In this document: in pieces, positions 25,722-33,550 of the stretch
How the letters are laid out: the number at the start of each line of letters is the position of its first letter
Position numbering within the stretch: the first letter of the stretch is position 1
From: Candidatus Eisenbergiella merdavium
GTDB taxonomy: Bacteria; Bacillota; Clostridia; Lachnospirales; Lachnospiraceae
DNA length: 37,762 bases
Direction: 5' to 3'
Assembly: GCA_019119595.1 (NCBI GenBank)
Contig: DWWS01000070.1
Span: 1 to 37,762 of the forward strand
The notes under the pieces: model-generated
What the model saw: the letters and a program-made list of their open reading frames with translations, nothing else
Told to the model about the DNA's origin: nothing
Databases searched by the model: none
Position numbers and translations under genes: made by a program

Positions 25722-25752
25722 ACAGAATAACATTCTGTCTTAGAATTGTAAA
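25722..25752 (-). promoter_or_regulatory. CPBP promoter with an overlapping inverted repeat
   Basis: TTTACA (25747-25752), 17-base spacer, TATTCT (25724-25729). The perfect inverted repeat ACAGAAT-AAC-ATTCTGT (25722-25738) covers the -10 and could be an operator. A further ATTCTGT half-site occurs at about 25787, close to the start of the divergent superoxide reductase gene. Confidence 0.5.
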
Positions 25753-25890
25753 CAACGTTTTTTTTGTTACGTAATTTCGTGTTTTCATTCTGTATAAAAG
25801 ACCGTTCAGGCGGGAAAATAAAAAAAGAAACCGCTGCGCGCAGCGGGCATATCGCTGCAGCCTCGCGGGTAAAAAGATTGGAGGATATTC

Positions 25891-26295
25891 ATGAAACAGG
25901 AACCCGTATTTTTGACCGATAAAAACAGAACTGTCATTCTCGAGGCGCTGGAGGGCGCTGCGGACGCCGCGCTTCCCGACTGCTGCCGCCCCTTTGAAAC
26001 GCTCAGCCCCAACACCTCGGAGGGCCCCGCTTCGGGGGCGGGAGAAAAACATCTGCCGGTGGTGGAGACAGAGGGAAGAAGGGTGACCGTAAAGGTCGGG
26101 AGCATTTTTCATCCCATGACCGCGGAGCACAGCATCGGCTGGGTCAGCCTGAGCACGCAGAACGGCAGGACGTACCGCGCTCAGATGGCTCCCGGTCAGG
26201 AGCCCGTGGTGCATTTCACCCTGGAGGAGGGCGACGCGCCGAAGGCCGCTTATGCCTGGTGCAATCTGCACGGCTTCTGGAAGGCTTCAGTCTGA
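25891..26295 (+). CDS. Superoxide reductase with degenerate desulforedoxin domain
   Basis: 134 residues, start with GGAGG upstream. The C-terminal domain holds the complete SOR iron site: His54 (EKHLPVV), His74 (HPM), His80 (EH), Cys124 and His127 (CNLHGFW). It reduces superoxide to peroxide without making oxygen. The N-terminal part aligns in layout with the desulforedoxin domain of 2Fe desulfoferrodoxins, but the first CxxC is replaced by FLTDKNR and only Cys31-Cys32 remain, so the accessory FeCys4 centre must be lost. Divergent from the CPBP gene. Confidence 0.87.
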   Translation: MKQEPVFLTDKNRTVILEALEGAADAALPDCCRPFETLSPNTSEGPASGAGEKHLPVVETEGRRVTVKVGSIFHPMTAEHSIGWVSLSTQNGRTYRAQMAPGQEPVVHFTLEEGDAPKAAYAWCNLHGFWKASV

Positions 26296-26523
26296 GAGAC
26301 AACGTAAGCGATACGGTGGGAAACGCCGCACGAGTCCGGCCCGGGCAGAGGTCTGCCCGGGCCGGAACAACGCCCGGATTACCAAATTATTTCCATATGC
26401 GCAAATGGTTTTTAAAATTTTTGCCAGCTGCGATGCAGAAGCTTTATACTCGATATATGAACATTCGCATGATAAATCAGCTAATATGTCATTTGCATCC
26501 CGCTTTATTCTTTCATAATCCAT
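26287..26523 (-). pseudogene. Truncated AlbA_2/Schlafen-type ATP-binding protein gene
   Basis: With GGGAGG upstream, the first 45 codons read like the start of AlbA_2-domain regulators (SYIEYKASASQLAKIL, KTICAYGNN). After AYGNN, where family members continue for hundreds of residues, the frame enters unrelated sequence containing a long palindrome and stops. The break is near 26384. Probably a remnant left by a deletion or insertion. Confidence 0.65.
26335..26366. repeat. 32-base GC-rich palindrome
   Basis: Fifteen-base perfect arms (TCCGGCCCGGGCAGA and its complement) around GG, 40 bases after the superoxide reductase stop and next to the AlbA_2 breakpoint. No T-run on the plus strand, so it may stall or process transcripts rather than terminate. 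The rest of the 393-base gap up to hemL (about 26524-26612) is AT-rich with nothing recognised. Confidence 0.5.
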
Positions 26524-26606
26524 AGTTTTCGCCTCCCGAATCCAAATATATTCTACTCCAAACCAAAGTTTTTTTGCAAGAAAACCATAGTTTTATTTCA
26601 TTATTC

Positions 26607-26634
26607 AAAATAGGCCCGCCAAAGGGTGAGCCCA
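26607..26634 (-). terminator. Weak terminator after hemL
   Basis: GGCTCACC-CTTT-GGCGGGCC on the minus strand, one mismatch and one wobble, followed by TATTTTG, 55 bases past the hemL stop. Confidence 0.35.
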
Positions 26635-26688
26635 TTTATCATAGTGCAATATATGTTTTTCTTTTTGCTCAGGCCGGGGCTATTCTTT

Positions 26689-27945
26689 TCAGATCGCTTC
26701 ACGGATGGCCCGGCAGGTGCGTTCGATCATTTCATCCGAATGGGCCGCCGAAACGAACATGGCCTCAAACTGGGAGGGCGCCACGTAGATGCCCCGCTCC
26801 AGCATGTTTGCAAAATAGGAGGCGAAGGCCTTCGTATCCGACCGAAGCGCCGAACGGTAGTCGGTCACCGGATCTCCGGTAAAAAAGCAGGAGAGCAGAG
26901 AGCCCACACGGTTGACGGTAAGCCCTTTTTCCCTGTATGCCGCCTCCAGCCGGGCGGCTTTTTCATCGATCTGGCGATAAAGCTCCGGATGGGCGATGAG
27001 CTGGCGAAGGGTTTCCAGCCCGGCGGTCACCGCGATCGGGTTGCCGGACAGGGTGCCCGCCTGGTACACCGGGCCCAGAGGGGCGATGCAGGACATGACA
27101 TCCCTGCGGCCTCCGTAGGCGGCCAGCGGCATGCCTCCGCCGATGATCTTTCCAAAGGCGGAAAGATCCGGCCGGATCCCGAAATATTCCTGAGCCCCGC
27201 CCAGCGCAAGGCGGAAGCCGGTGATCACCTCGTCAAAGATCAGAAGGGCGCCGTTTTCCTCCGTGATCCTGCGCAGAAAAGAAAGGAAGCCTTCGGAGGG
27301 CGGCACCACTCCCATGTTGGCCGCCACCGGCTCCACGATGACGCAGGCGATCTGATCCCTGTAAGCGTCAAACAGCCGGGCCACGCTTTCCGTATCGTTG
27401 TAGACGGCCAGCAGGGTATTTTCCGCATAGCCCGCAGGCACCCCGGCACTGTCAGGAATGGACTCCGTCATCAGGCCGCTTCCCGCTTTTACCAGAAGGC
27501 CGTCCGAATGGCCGTGATAGCAGCCCTCAAATTTGACGATCTTATCCCGTCCGGTGAAGCCTCTCGCCGCCCGGATGGCGCTCATGCAGGCCTCCGTCCC
27601 GGAGCTGACCAGCCGCATCATCTCCAGGGACGGCACGCATTCGTTCACCAGCTCCGCAAGCTCCACCTCCTTTTCGGTGGGCGCGCCGTATGTCAGCCCC
27701 TTTTCACAGGCCCTGCGCACCGCATCCACCACGGCCGGATGGGCATGGCCCAGGATTCCCGGCCCCCAGGAGCATACATAATCCAGATAGCGGTTATGAT
27801 CCACATCGATCAAAAACGCGCCCGCCGCCTTTTCCACAAAAAACGGGGTTTTCCCCACAGAGCGGAAGGAACGTACCGGGCTGTTCACCCCGCCCGGCAT
27901 CCTTTTGCACGCTCTCTCATACAACCGTTCCGATCTGATTCCCAT
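26689..27945 (-). CDS. hemL: Glutamate-1-semialdehyde 2,1-aminomutase
   Basis: 418 residues, close to the usual length. Class III aminotransferase fold with PLP site: NSPVRSF at the N-terminus, GCYHGHSDG, LIFDEVITGFR, and Lys in LSAFGKIIGGGMPLAAYGG. It moves the amino group of glutamate-1-semialdehyde to give 5-aminolevulinate, directly after HemA in the C5 pathway. The start ATG has AAGGAGG supplied by a minimal repeat tail (copy E). Last gene of the tetrapyrrole locus. Confidence 0.96.
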   Translation of the reverse strand: MGIRSERLYERACKRMPGGVNSPVRSFRSVGKTPFFVEKAAGAFLIDVDHNRYLDYVCSWGPGILGHAHPAVVDAVRRACEKGLTYGAPTEKEVELAELVNECVPSLEMMRLVSSGTEACMSAIRAARGFTGRDKIVKFEGCYHGHSDGLLVKAGSGLMTESIPDSAGVPAGYAENTLLAVYNDTESVARLFDAYRDQIACVIVEPVAANMGVVPPSEGFLSFLRRITEENGALLIFDEVITGFRLALGGAQEYFGIRPDLSAFGKIIGGGMPLAAYGGRRDVMSCIAPLGPVYQAGTLSGNPIAVTAGLETLRQLIAHPELYRQIDEKAARLEAAYREKGLTVNRVGSLLSCFFTGDPVTDYRSALRSDTKAFASYFANMLERGIYVAPSQFEAMFVSAAHSDEMIERTCRAIREAI

Positions 27946-27976
27946 TGTTTCCTCCTTGCCGAAGCGTTTTCACGCG
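27946..27976 (-). repeat. Leader-repeat tail between hemB and hemL, copy E
   Basis: The whole 31-base gap is a minimal form of the repeat: GCGTGAAAACGC hairpin, then GCTTCGGCAAGGAGGAAACA before the hemL ATG. Assignment rests on the shared tail and position. Confidence 0.5.
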
Positions 27977-28948
27977 CTACATGCCCTCTTCCCTGAGCCA
28001 TTCCGCCATGTCCAGGGCGTGGTAGGTGATGATGATCTTCGCGCCCGCCCGCTTCATCGCCGTCAGGTTCTCGGTCACGATCCTTCGCTCGTCGATCCAG
28101 CCGTTGGCGGCGGCCGCCTTCACCATCGCGTACTCCCCGCTCACATTGTAGACCGCCAGCGGCAGGTCGAAGGTGAGTGCCGCCTCCTTCAGCACATCCA
28201 GATAGGCAAGGGCGGGTTTTACCATGACCACGTCCGCTCCCTCCGCAATGTCCGCTTCGATTTCACGGATGGCCTCCCGGCCGTTTGCCGGATCCATCTG
28301 GTAGCTTTTTCTGTCCCCGAAGCCCGGCGCGGAATGGGCCGCCTCCCGGAAGGGGCCGTAATACGCCGAAGCGAACTTGGCGCTGTAGGCCATGATGGGG
28401 ATATCAGAAAATCCATTCTCATCCAGCGCCTGCCGAATGGCCTCCACCCGGCCGTCCATCATGTCGGAGGGCGCGATCATATCAGCCCCGGCCTGCGCCA
28501 GGCTCACCGCCATCTTCGCCAGAAGGGGAAGGGTCTCGTCGTTCAAGATGCAGTCCCCCTCCACCACGCCGCAGTGGCCGTGGGAGGTATATTCACACAG
28601 GCACACGTCCACAATGCAGTATAGCTGCGGATAGTCCCTTTTGATCTTTCTCACCGCCCGCTGGGTGATGCCGTCTGGCGCGTAGGCCTGGCTCCCCAGC
28701 TCGTCCTTGTGTTCCGGTATTCCGAACAGCAGAACGCCGGAAACGCCGCTTTCGCACACCTTCTCCAGAATGCCGTCCAGCCGGTCCAGAGAATACTGGA
28801 ATACGCCGGGCATGGAGGCCACCGGATTTTCCAGATTTTCTCCCTCCGCCGCAAAAATGGGATAAATAAAATCCTTCGGGTGAATCCTGGTCTCCTGCAT
28901 CAGGCCTCTTATGACCGCATTTTTTCTCAATCTCCGAAATCTCTGCAT
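27977..28948 (-). CDS. hemB: Porphobilinogen synthase (5-aminolevulinate dehydratase)
   Basis: 323 residues. Zinc-binding segment DVCLCEYTSHGHCG with three Cys, first catalytic Lys region MAYSAKFASAYYGPFREA, Schiff-base Lys in VMVKPALAYLD. It condenses two 5-aminolevulinate molecules to porphobilinogen. Its start overlaps the end of the four-domain fusion gene by 22 bases, with AAGGAGAG inside that gene, so translation is coupled and hemB supplies the substrate of the HemC domain. Confidence 0.97.
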   Translation of the reverse strand: MQRFRRLRKNAVIRGLMQETRIHPKDFIYPIFAAEGENLENPVASMPGVFQYSLDRLDGILEKVCESGVSGVLLFGIPEHKDELGSQAYAPDGITQRAVRKIKRDYPQLYCIVDVCLCEYTSHGHCGVVEGDCILNDETLPLLAKMAVSLAQAGADMIAPSDMMDGRVEAIRQALDENGFSDIPIMAYSAKFASAYYGPFREAAHSAPGFGDRKSYQMDPANGREAIREIEADIAEGADVVMVKPALAYLDVLKEAALTFDLPLAVYNVSGEYAMVKAAAANGWIDERRIVTENLTAMKRAGAKIIITYHALDMAEWLREEGM

Positions 28949-31900
28949 CCATCTCTCCTTTTCTCCCGGTCCTCGGCCACCGCCCGGACCAGGCCCTCTA
29001 TGTCAAACCGCTCCGCCGTGAAGGCCTCCGGCCAGTCCTGCAGAGCCTTTCCCATCCGTTTCTTCCCTTCCTCCCAGGCGGCCCGGCACTGCGGGCCGAT
29101 GCAGCCGACGCGGGGAGGAGGGGAAGATGCTGTAGGCTCCACATCACCCGCATATTCCGCAAGGCCGTCCAGAAAGGCGCGGACGCCGGAGGCGCTTCCG
29201 AAGAGCAGATAGTCCGGCGGCGTCTGCTGCAGGCGGGCAAAGGCATCCGCCCGGCGTTTGGGATCTTCCCTCAGCTCATACAGGGCAAAATCCAGCTGAT
29301 CCCTTCCCGCCGCATTCAGCCGTTCCGTCAGCTCTGCGCTTCCCAGGCCGGAGCGCAGAAGCAGCGCCCGTTCCTCCGGCTTCATCCGCTCCGCCAGGGC
29401 TTCGCCCAGATTTCGGGCGTCGTGGATCTCAGGCATCAGATCGGCCAAAAGCCCGCTCTGCGCAAGCGTCTGGCCGGTTCCCGGGCCGATGACGGCGATC
29501 CGTTTTCCCGCGAGCGCGCGCAGATCCAGCCGCTCCCGTCTCATTTTTTCCAGAAAAAGGCGCACCCCGTTGGGGCTTGTGAAAACCAGCCAGTCAAAGC
29601 CGGAAAGTTCCGGCAGAGGCTCCTTCGCAGGCACGGTTTCCAGAAAGCCTGCATCCACCGTCTGCGCCCCCTGCCTGTGAAGCGCTTCGGAAAGCCTTTC
29701 TGCGAATCCCTGCGTTCCGGTCACCCCAATGAGAAGGCCGGAAAGCGGCCCGCCGCAGGCTTCGGGGGAAAATGTCATCTCTCCCAGGCTCAAAGCCGCC
29801 GTTTCTCCGATCACGATGACCGCAGGTGCGCCAAGGCCCGCACGGGACGCTTCCTCCGGAAGCCTCTCCAGCGGCGCGCGCACCCATTTCTGGCGGCTTG
29901 TTGCGCCTTCCATCACAATCGCCGCAGGCGTGGAAGGGGGCAGCCCCGCTTCCGTCAGCCGCGCCGTCAGCTCCTCCAGATGGTGCATGCCCATGAGAAT
30001 GACCAGCGTGCCGGAAAGGCGGGCCAGCGCCTGATAATCCGTTTCCGTCAGCCTTTCCGCTCCCTCCGTCAGGCTGGAGGCGGTCAGCACCGTCACCGAA
30101 CGGCTCAGCCCCCGGTGCGTGACCGGGATGCCCGCGGCGGCAGGAGCCGCAAAGGCGGAGGAAATGCCGGGCACCTCCTCGCAGTCGATCCCGGCCCGCC
30201 GCATGGCAAGCATTTCCTCGCCTCCTCTGCCGAACACATAGGGGTCTCCGCCCTTCAGGCGAACCACGCATTTTCCCTCCTGCGCCTTTTGGACAAGCAG
30301 AGCATTGATCTCCTCCTGAGAAGCGGCCCTTCCGCCGTAACGCTTCCCCACGTCGATCCGCTCGCAGTCCGGGCGGGCCTGATCCAGAAGCTCCTTTGCC
30401 GAAAGGCTGTCATAAAGCAGGACGTCGCAGCGCCGGATCAGAGTTAAGCCCTTCACCGTGATCAGCTCCGGGCCGCCGCAGCCCGCGCCGACCAGCCAGA
30501 CCTTTCCCGGCTTTTTTTCCTCTTTTATCTGTTTTTCCTGTTTTATCTGTTTTATGTGTGCGCAGAGCGCGTCAGCCAGCGCGAGCCGTTCCTCCTGCGG
30601 GGCGCTCCCGGAGCACTCCCGGCCCGCATACATCACGGACAGCTCCACCTCACCCGGCGATTTTACCCGGCAGAGAGCCGCCGCCGGAGCGCTGCAGTCC
30701 GCTCCGAAATTCCAAAGCGCCCTCCGCTCCGTCTCAAAGGCCAGCCGCGTCGGAGCATCGTCCACCGCCTGGGCCAGCCTGGAAAAGTCATCCCCACAGC
30801 GGCCCTCCACGGCGATGATCCCCTGGCAGGCGGCAGGCAGAAAGCGATCCTCCGGAAGCGGCAGAAAAAGGAAGCGATCTCCCTCCCGCTCCGGTATCCC
30901 AAGCCGGTCCAGTCCCGCTTTTGCCAGGATCAGACCGTCATATCCACCGGCCTCCAGTTTTTTCAGCCGGCTGTCCACATTTCCCCGGATCAGCCTGAAC
31001 TCCGCCTGTGGACAAAAACGCTTCCCGTAGAGCTGCCGCCGCAGGCTTCCCGTTCCAATGACCGCCCCGGCGGGAAGCGCCGCAAGGGCGCGGATGGCAT
31101 CCCCTTCTCCGGCCAGGCCGCCGGGCGCACAGGCGACGCAGGAAGTACATGATGCACCGCCCTGCGGCGCGGCTTTTTCCTCAGTCCCGGCCAGGCCGCC
31201 GCGTCCGGGAAGCACCAGCACATCCCTGGCGTCCGCCCGGGGCAGAACGGCCGCGATCTCAAGCCCGTCCGCCAGCCGCACGGGCAGATCCTTCCCGCTG
31301 TGCACGGCAAGATCCATGCGTCCCTCCAGAAGCGCTGTTTCAAATTCGGAAACGAACACGCCCTTCTGCCCCACCTGAGAAAGCGGCCTGTCCTGCACCT
31401 GATCCCCTCTGGTTCGCAGGATCACAAGCTCCGTTTCCAGGCCGGGAAAGGCTTCCGCAAGCGCTTTTTCCACGAGGGCAGCCTGCGCCAGGGCCAGACG
31501 GCTTCCCCGTGTGCCGATCCGCAGCTTTTTTCCCATTTTCACCGCTTCCTCATTCCGCTCCTTCTGCAGAAGCGTCTCAAGAAGGCCATCCAGCTCCCCG
31601 TCAGTCAGCCGGAACTCCTTCCTTTCACAGAAGGCGAAAAGCTGCTTCAGAAGCGCCGCCCGCTCCTTCTGCGGCAGAGCGCTCCCCGTCACCCGCTCCC
31701 GCAGCCCGCCGAGCCGTTCCACCGCATCCTGCAGCCCTTCCGGGATCATCCGCTGTATTTTTCTGCGAAGCCAGGAGGCCGCCGCAGGGCTTGCGCCCCC
31801 TGTGGAGATCCCCACCGTCACCGGCCCCCGCTTCACCAGCGCAGGAAAATAGAAGCTACAGTTTTTCCGGTCGTCTACCGCGTTGATCAGGATTCCCTGT

Positions 31901-32214
31901 TCCCGGCACAGCCTGGCCGCCCAGGCATTCGTTTCCTGGCAGTCCGTCGCCGCGATCACAAAAAAAGCGCCCTCCAGATCCTCTGCGCACGCTCTACGGC
32001 GGATCAGCTGCAGTCCGTCCGGCCCCTCTCCACACGCCTGCGCCATGCTCTCAACCTCCCCGCAGATGATTGGCGCGACACAGACAAGCTGCGGAGAAAA
32101 GGGAAGCAGGGCGGCGATCTTTCCCGCCGCCACCCGGCCGCCGCCAAGGATCACCCCCCGCTTTCCTGAAATATCCATGTAAAAAGGGAAATATGCCGTT
32201 GTGCTTTTTTTCAA
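28927..32214 (-). CDS. hemC-cobA-hemD: Four-domain siroheme/uroporphyrinogen protein: Met8-HemC-CobA-HemD
   Basis: 1095 residues from a TTG with GGAGG upstream. Residues 1-225: precorrin-2 dehydrogenase (GGGRVAAGK Rossmann loop, NAVDDRKNCSFYFPA). 227-555: hydroxymethylbilane synthase (LRIGTRGSRLALAQA, VHSGKDLP, GTGSLRRQL, dipyrromethane Cys507 in GADCSAP). 571-815: uroporphyrinogen-III methyltransferase (VGAGCGGPELITVKG, GGDPYVFGRGGEE, VPGISSAFAAPA). 822-1085: uroporphyrinogen-III synthase (VFTSPNGVRLF, LLFGSASGVRAFL). A lysine-rich linker precedes CobA. Together these turn porphobilinogen into sirohydrochlorin, with siroheme possible if the first domain also chelates iron. A ~30-residue Cys-containing insert lies in HemC (about 340-372). 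An internal ATG at 31536 could start HemC-CobA-HemD separately. Confidence 0.93.
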   Translation of the reverse strand: MKKSTTAYFPFYMDISGKRGVILGGGRVAAGKIAALLPFSPQLVCVAPIICGEVESMAQACGEGPDGLQLIRRRACAEDLEGAFFVIAATDCQETNAWAARLCREQGILINAVDDRKNCSFYFPALVKRGPVTVGISTGGASPAAASWLRRKIQRMIPEGLQDAVERLGGLRERVTGSALPQKERAALLKQLFAFCERKEFRLTDGELDGLLETLLQKERNEEAVKMGKKLRIGTRGSRLALAQAALVEKALAEAFPGLETELVILRTRGDQVQDRPLSQVGQKGVFVSEFETALLEGRMDLAVHSGKDLPVRLADGLEIAAVLPRADARDVLVLPGRGGLAGTEEKAAPQGGASCTSCVACAPGGLAGEGDAIRALAALPAGAVIGTGSLRRQLYGKRFCPQAEFRLIRGNVDSRLKKLEAGGYDGLILAKAGLDRLGIPEREGDRFLFLPLPEDRFLPAACQGIIAVEGRCGDDFSRLAQAVDDAPTRLAFETERRALWNFGADCSAPAAALCRVKSPGEVELSVMYAGRECSGSAPQEERLALADALCAHIKQIKQEKQIKEEKKPGKVWLVGAGCGGPELITVKGLTLIRRCDVLLYDSLSAKELLDQARPDCERIDVGKRYGGRAASQEEINALLVQKAQEGKCVVRLKGGDPYVFGRGGEEMLAMRRAGIDCEEVPGISSAFAAPAAAGIPVTHRGLSRSVTVLTASSLTEGAERLTETDYQALARLSGTLVILMGMHHLEELTARLTEAGLPPSTPAAIVMEGATSRQKWVRAPLERLPEEASRAGLGAPAVIVIGETAALSLGEMTFSPEACGGPLSGLLIGVTGTQGFAERLSEALHRQGAQTVDAGFLETVPAKEPLPELSGFDWLVFTSPNGVRLFLEKMRRERLDLRALAGKRIAVIGPGTGQTLAQSGLLADLMPEIHDARNLGEALAERMKPEERALLLRSGLGSAELTERLNAAGRDQLDFALYELREDPKRRADAFARLQQTPPDYLLFGSASGVRAFLDGLAEYAGDVEPTASSPPPRVGCIGPQCRAAWEEGKKRMGKALQDWPEAFTAERFDIEGLVRAVAEDREKRRDGCRDFGD
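31534..31536 (-). promoter_or_regulatory. Possible internal translation start at the HemC domain
   Basis: The codon for Met227 lies exactly at the start of the HemC domain (MGKKLRIGTRGSRLAL). GAGGAA occurs 10-11 bases before it, slightly far but usable. Internal initiation would yield an 869-residue HemC-CobA-HemD protein beside the full fusion. Confidence 0.3.
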
Positions 32215-32238
32215 AATAAACCTCCTGCCGAAGCGGCG
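32215..32238 (-). repeat. Leader-repeat tail between hemA and the fusion gene, copy F
   Basis: The 24-base gap reads as GCCGCTTCGGC hairpin plus AGGAGGTTTATT before the TTG start, matching the tails of the other copies with one base fewer. Confidence 0.4.
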
Positions 32239-33384
32239 TCATCCGTCCTTCAGCGCCTCCAGAACCGCCTTCAGGGAAGCGGCGTCAAGGCGGTCTCTCA
32301 GATAAAACAGGAAGCGCTCCACCGAATAGCCAGCAAACCGTTCCCGGATCCGCTCCAGCTCCCCGGCCGTCTCATGAAACAGGAGGGATTTGTACAGCTC
32401 CTCCAGCGCTTCCTCCAAAAGCTCTCCGGCATCCAATACCGCCTGCTGTTTTTTCCGGTTGTTTTCCTGTGCCAGCCGTTCAAAATCATCCATGCCGATC
32501 AAACGACAGCCCGGCAGGGAAGCGATCTGACGGTCCAGATCCGCCGGAACGGCGATGTCGATGAACAGTCGCTTTTTCTTTTGCCCGCGCCGCAGGCTCT
32601 CCCCGGCCTCCTCCGCCGTAAGAGTATAATGGGGACTTTCGGTGGCCGATACGATCACATCCGCCTGTTCCAGATACCGGTATCTGTCCCGGTAGTCCAC
32701 AACGGAAAGACGGCTGCTCTCCCGCTCTCCCAGGCCGTGGCTCCGTCGGGTGGCATACACATGAATCCCCTCCCGGCCCAGCAGGTTTTTCAGCACGCTT
32801 CCGCCCATCCTCCCGCTTCCGCCGATGAGAAGCACCTGCAGCTTCCCTTCTTCCGTCTCTTTGTGCTGCTTTTCAAAGCGGAAGATCTCCGCACAGGCCA
32901 GCGTGGCCACGGATACGGAGCTTTTGGAGATCATCGTTTCCTTTTTGATCTTCTTGGCGCAGGCAAGGGATCCCTGAAAAACCGCGTTCAGCTCATAGCC
33001 GCAGCGTCCCCTTTCGGCGGAAAAAAGATAAGCCGAACGAACCTGCCCCAGAATCTCGTCCTCTCCCACCACCATGGAATCCATCCCGCAGGCGACCCGG
33101 TACAGATGGGCACAGGCTTTTTCTCCGGAAAAACGCCGCGCGATCCGCCGCACCTGCGTCACTTCCATACCGCTTTTTTCAGCAAGCAGCTCCTCCAGCC
33201 GCTCCAGGCTTCCCGTACCGGCCGCATAAACCTCCGTCCGGTTGCAGGTGGAAAGCAGCACCGCCTTTCCCGCTTTTTCCAGAAACGCCTCCCGCTCCCC
33301 TGTGCCTGCCTCTCCCGCCGGAAACGCGAACCGTTTCCGTATCTCCTCCGGCGCAGACCGGAAGCTGATGCTGATACACTCCAT
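32239..33384 (-). CDS. hemA: Glutamyl-tRNA reductase
   Basis: 381 residues from the ATG at 33384 (MECISISFRSAPEEIRKRF), the usual HemA beginning; the frame stays open 54 codons upstream through a repeat. Catalytic Cys47 in LLSTCNRTEVY, GEDEILGQV, and the NADPH loop IGGSGRMGGSVL. It reduces glutamyl-tRNA(Glu) to glutamate-1-semialdehyde, the committed step of C5 tetrapyrrole synthesis. It is somewhat shorter than many HemA proteins (about 410-430). First gene of the hemA-fusion-hemB-hemL unit. Its ribosome site (TGGAGAG) sits at the end of repeat copy D. Confidence 0.95.
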   Translation of the reverse strand: MECISISFRSAPEEIRKRFAFPAGEAGTGEREAFLEKAGKAVLLSTCNRTEVYAAGTGSLERLEELLAEKSGMEVTQVRRIARRFSGEKACAHLYRVACGMDSMVVGEDEILGQVRSAYLFSAERGRCGYELNAVFQGSLACAKKIKKETMISKSSVSVATLACAEIFRFEKQHKETEEGKLQVLLIGGSGRMGGSVLKNLLGREGIHVYATRRSHGLGERESSRLSVVDYRDRYRYLEQADVIVSATESPHYTLTAEEAGESLRRGQKKKRLFIDIAVPADLDRQIASLPGCRLIGMDDFERLAQENNRKKQQAVLDAGELLEEALEELYKSLLFHETAGELERIRERFAGYSVERFLFYLRDRLDAASLKAVLEALKDG

Positions 33385-33480
33385 GATGCTCTCCATTCCG
33401 GAGCGTAACGAATCGGCTGAATGAAAATCACGAACGTGATCCTTATTCTGTATCAGAATCATCTGCGACGCTCCCGCGCA
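33385..33480 (-). repeat. Interspersed 5'-leader repeat, copy D (divergent)
   Basis: Upstream of hemA, minus strand: ATTCTG/CAGAAT hairpin, ATCACGTTCGTGAT hairpin, then GCTCCGGAATGGAGAGCATC before the ATG. Its translation (DHVRDFHS..LRSGMES) follows the frame of copies A and B (NHIRDFSA..KRFGMEV), supporting common origin despite base differences. Confidence 0.5.
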
Positions 33481-33489
33481 GATAACCGG

Positions 33490-33535
33490 CGGACGGCTCC
33501 GCTTTGCTTTTTTCGCGCCGTCCGCATGAAAATAT
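33490..33535. other. Hairpin between the methyltransferase gene and hemA
   Basis: GCGGACGGC and GCCGTCCGC form a 9-base stem with a long T-rich loop. No T-run follows on the minus strand, so it is not a classical terminator. Confidence 0.35.
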
Positions 33536-33550
33536 TTTCTTTTCAAGAAG

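Noticed and set aside
26626..27996. 456-codon plus-strand ORF opposite hemL
   Set aside because: Mirror frame of a GC-rich, clearly identified hemL; arginine/histidine/glycine-rich composition without domains.
28927..33384. Cobalamin or heme riboswitch ahead of the tetrapyrrole genes
   Set aside because: No B12-box-like sequence was found in the gap before hemA; only the divergent leader repeat.
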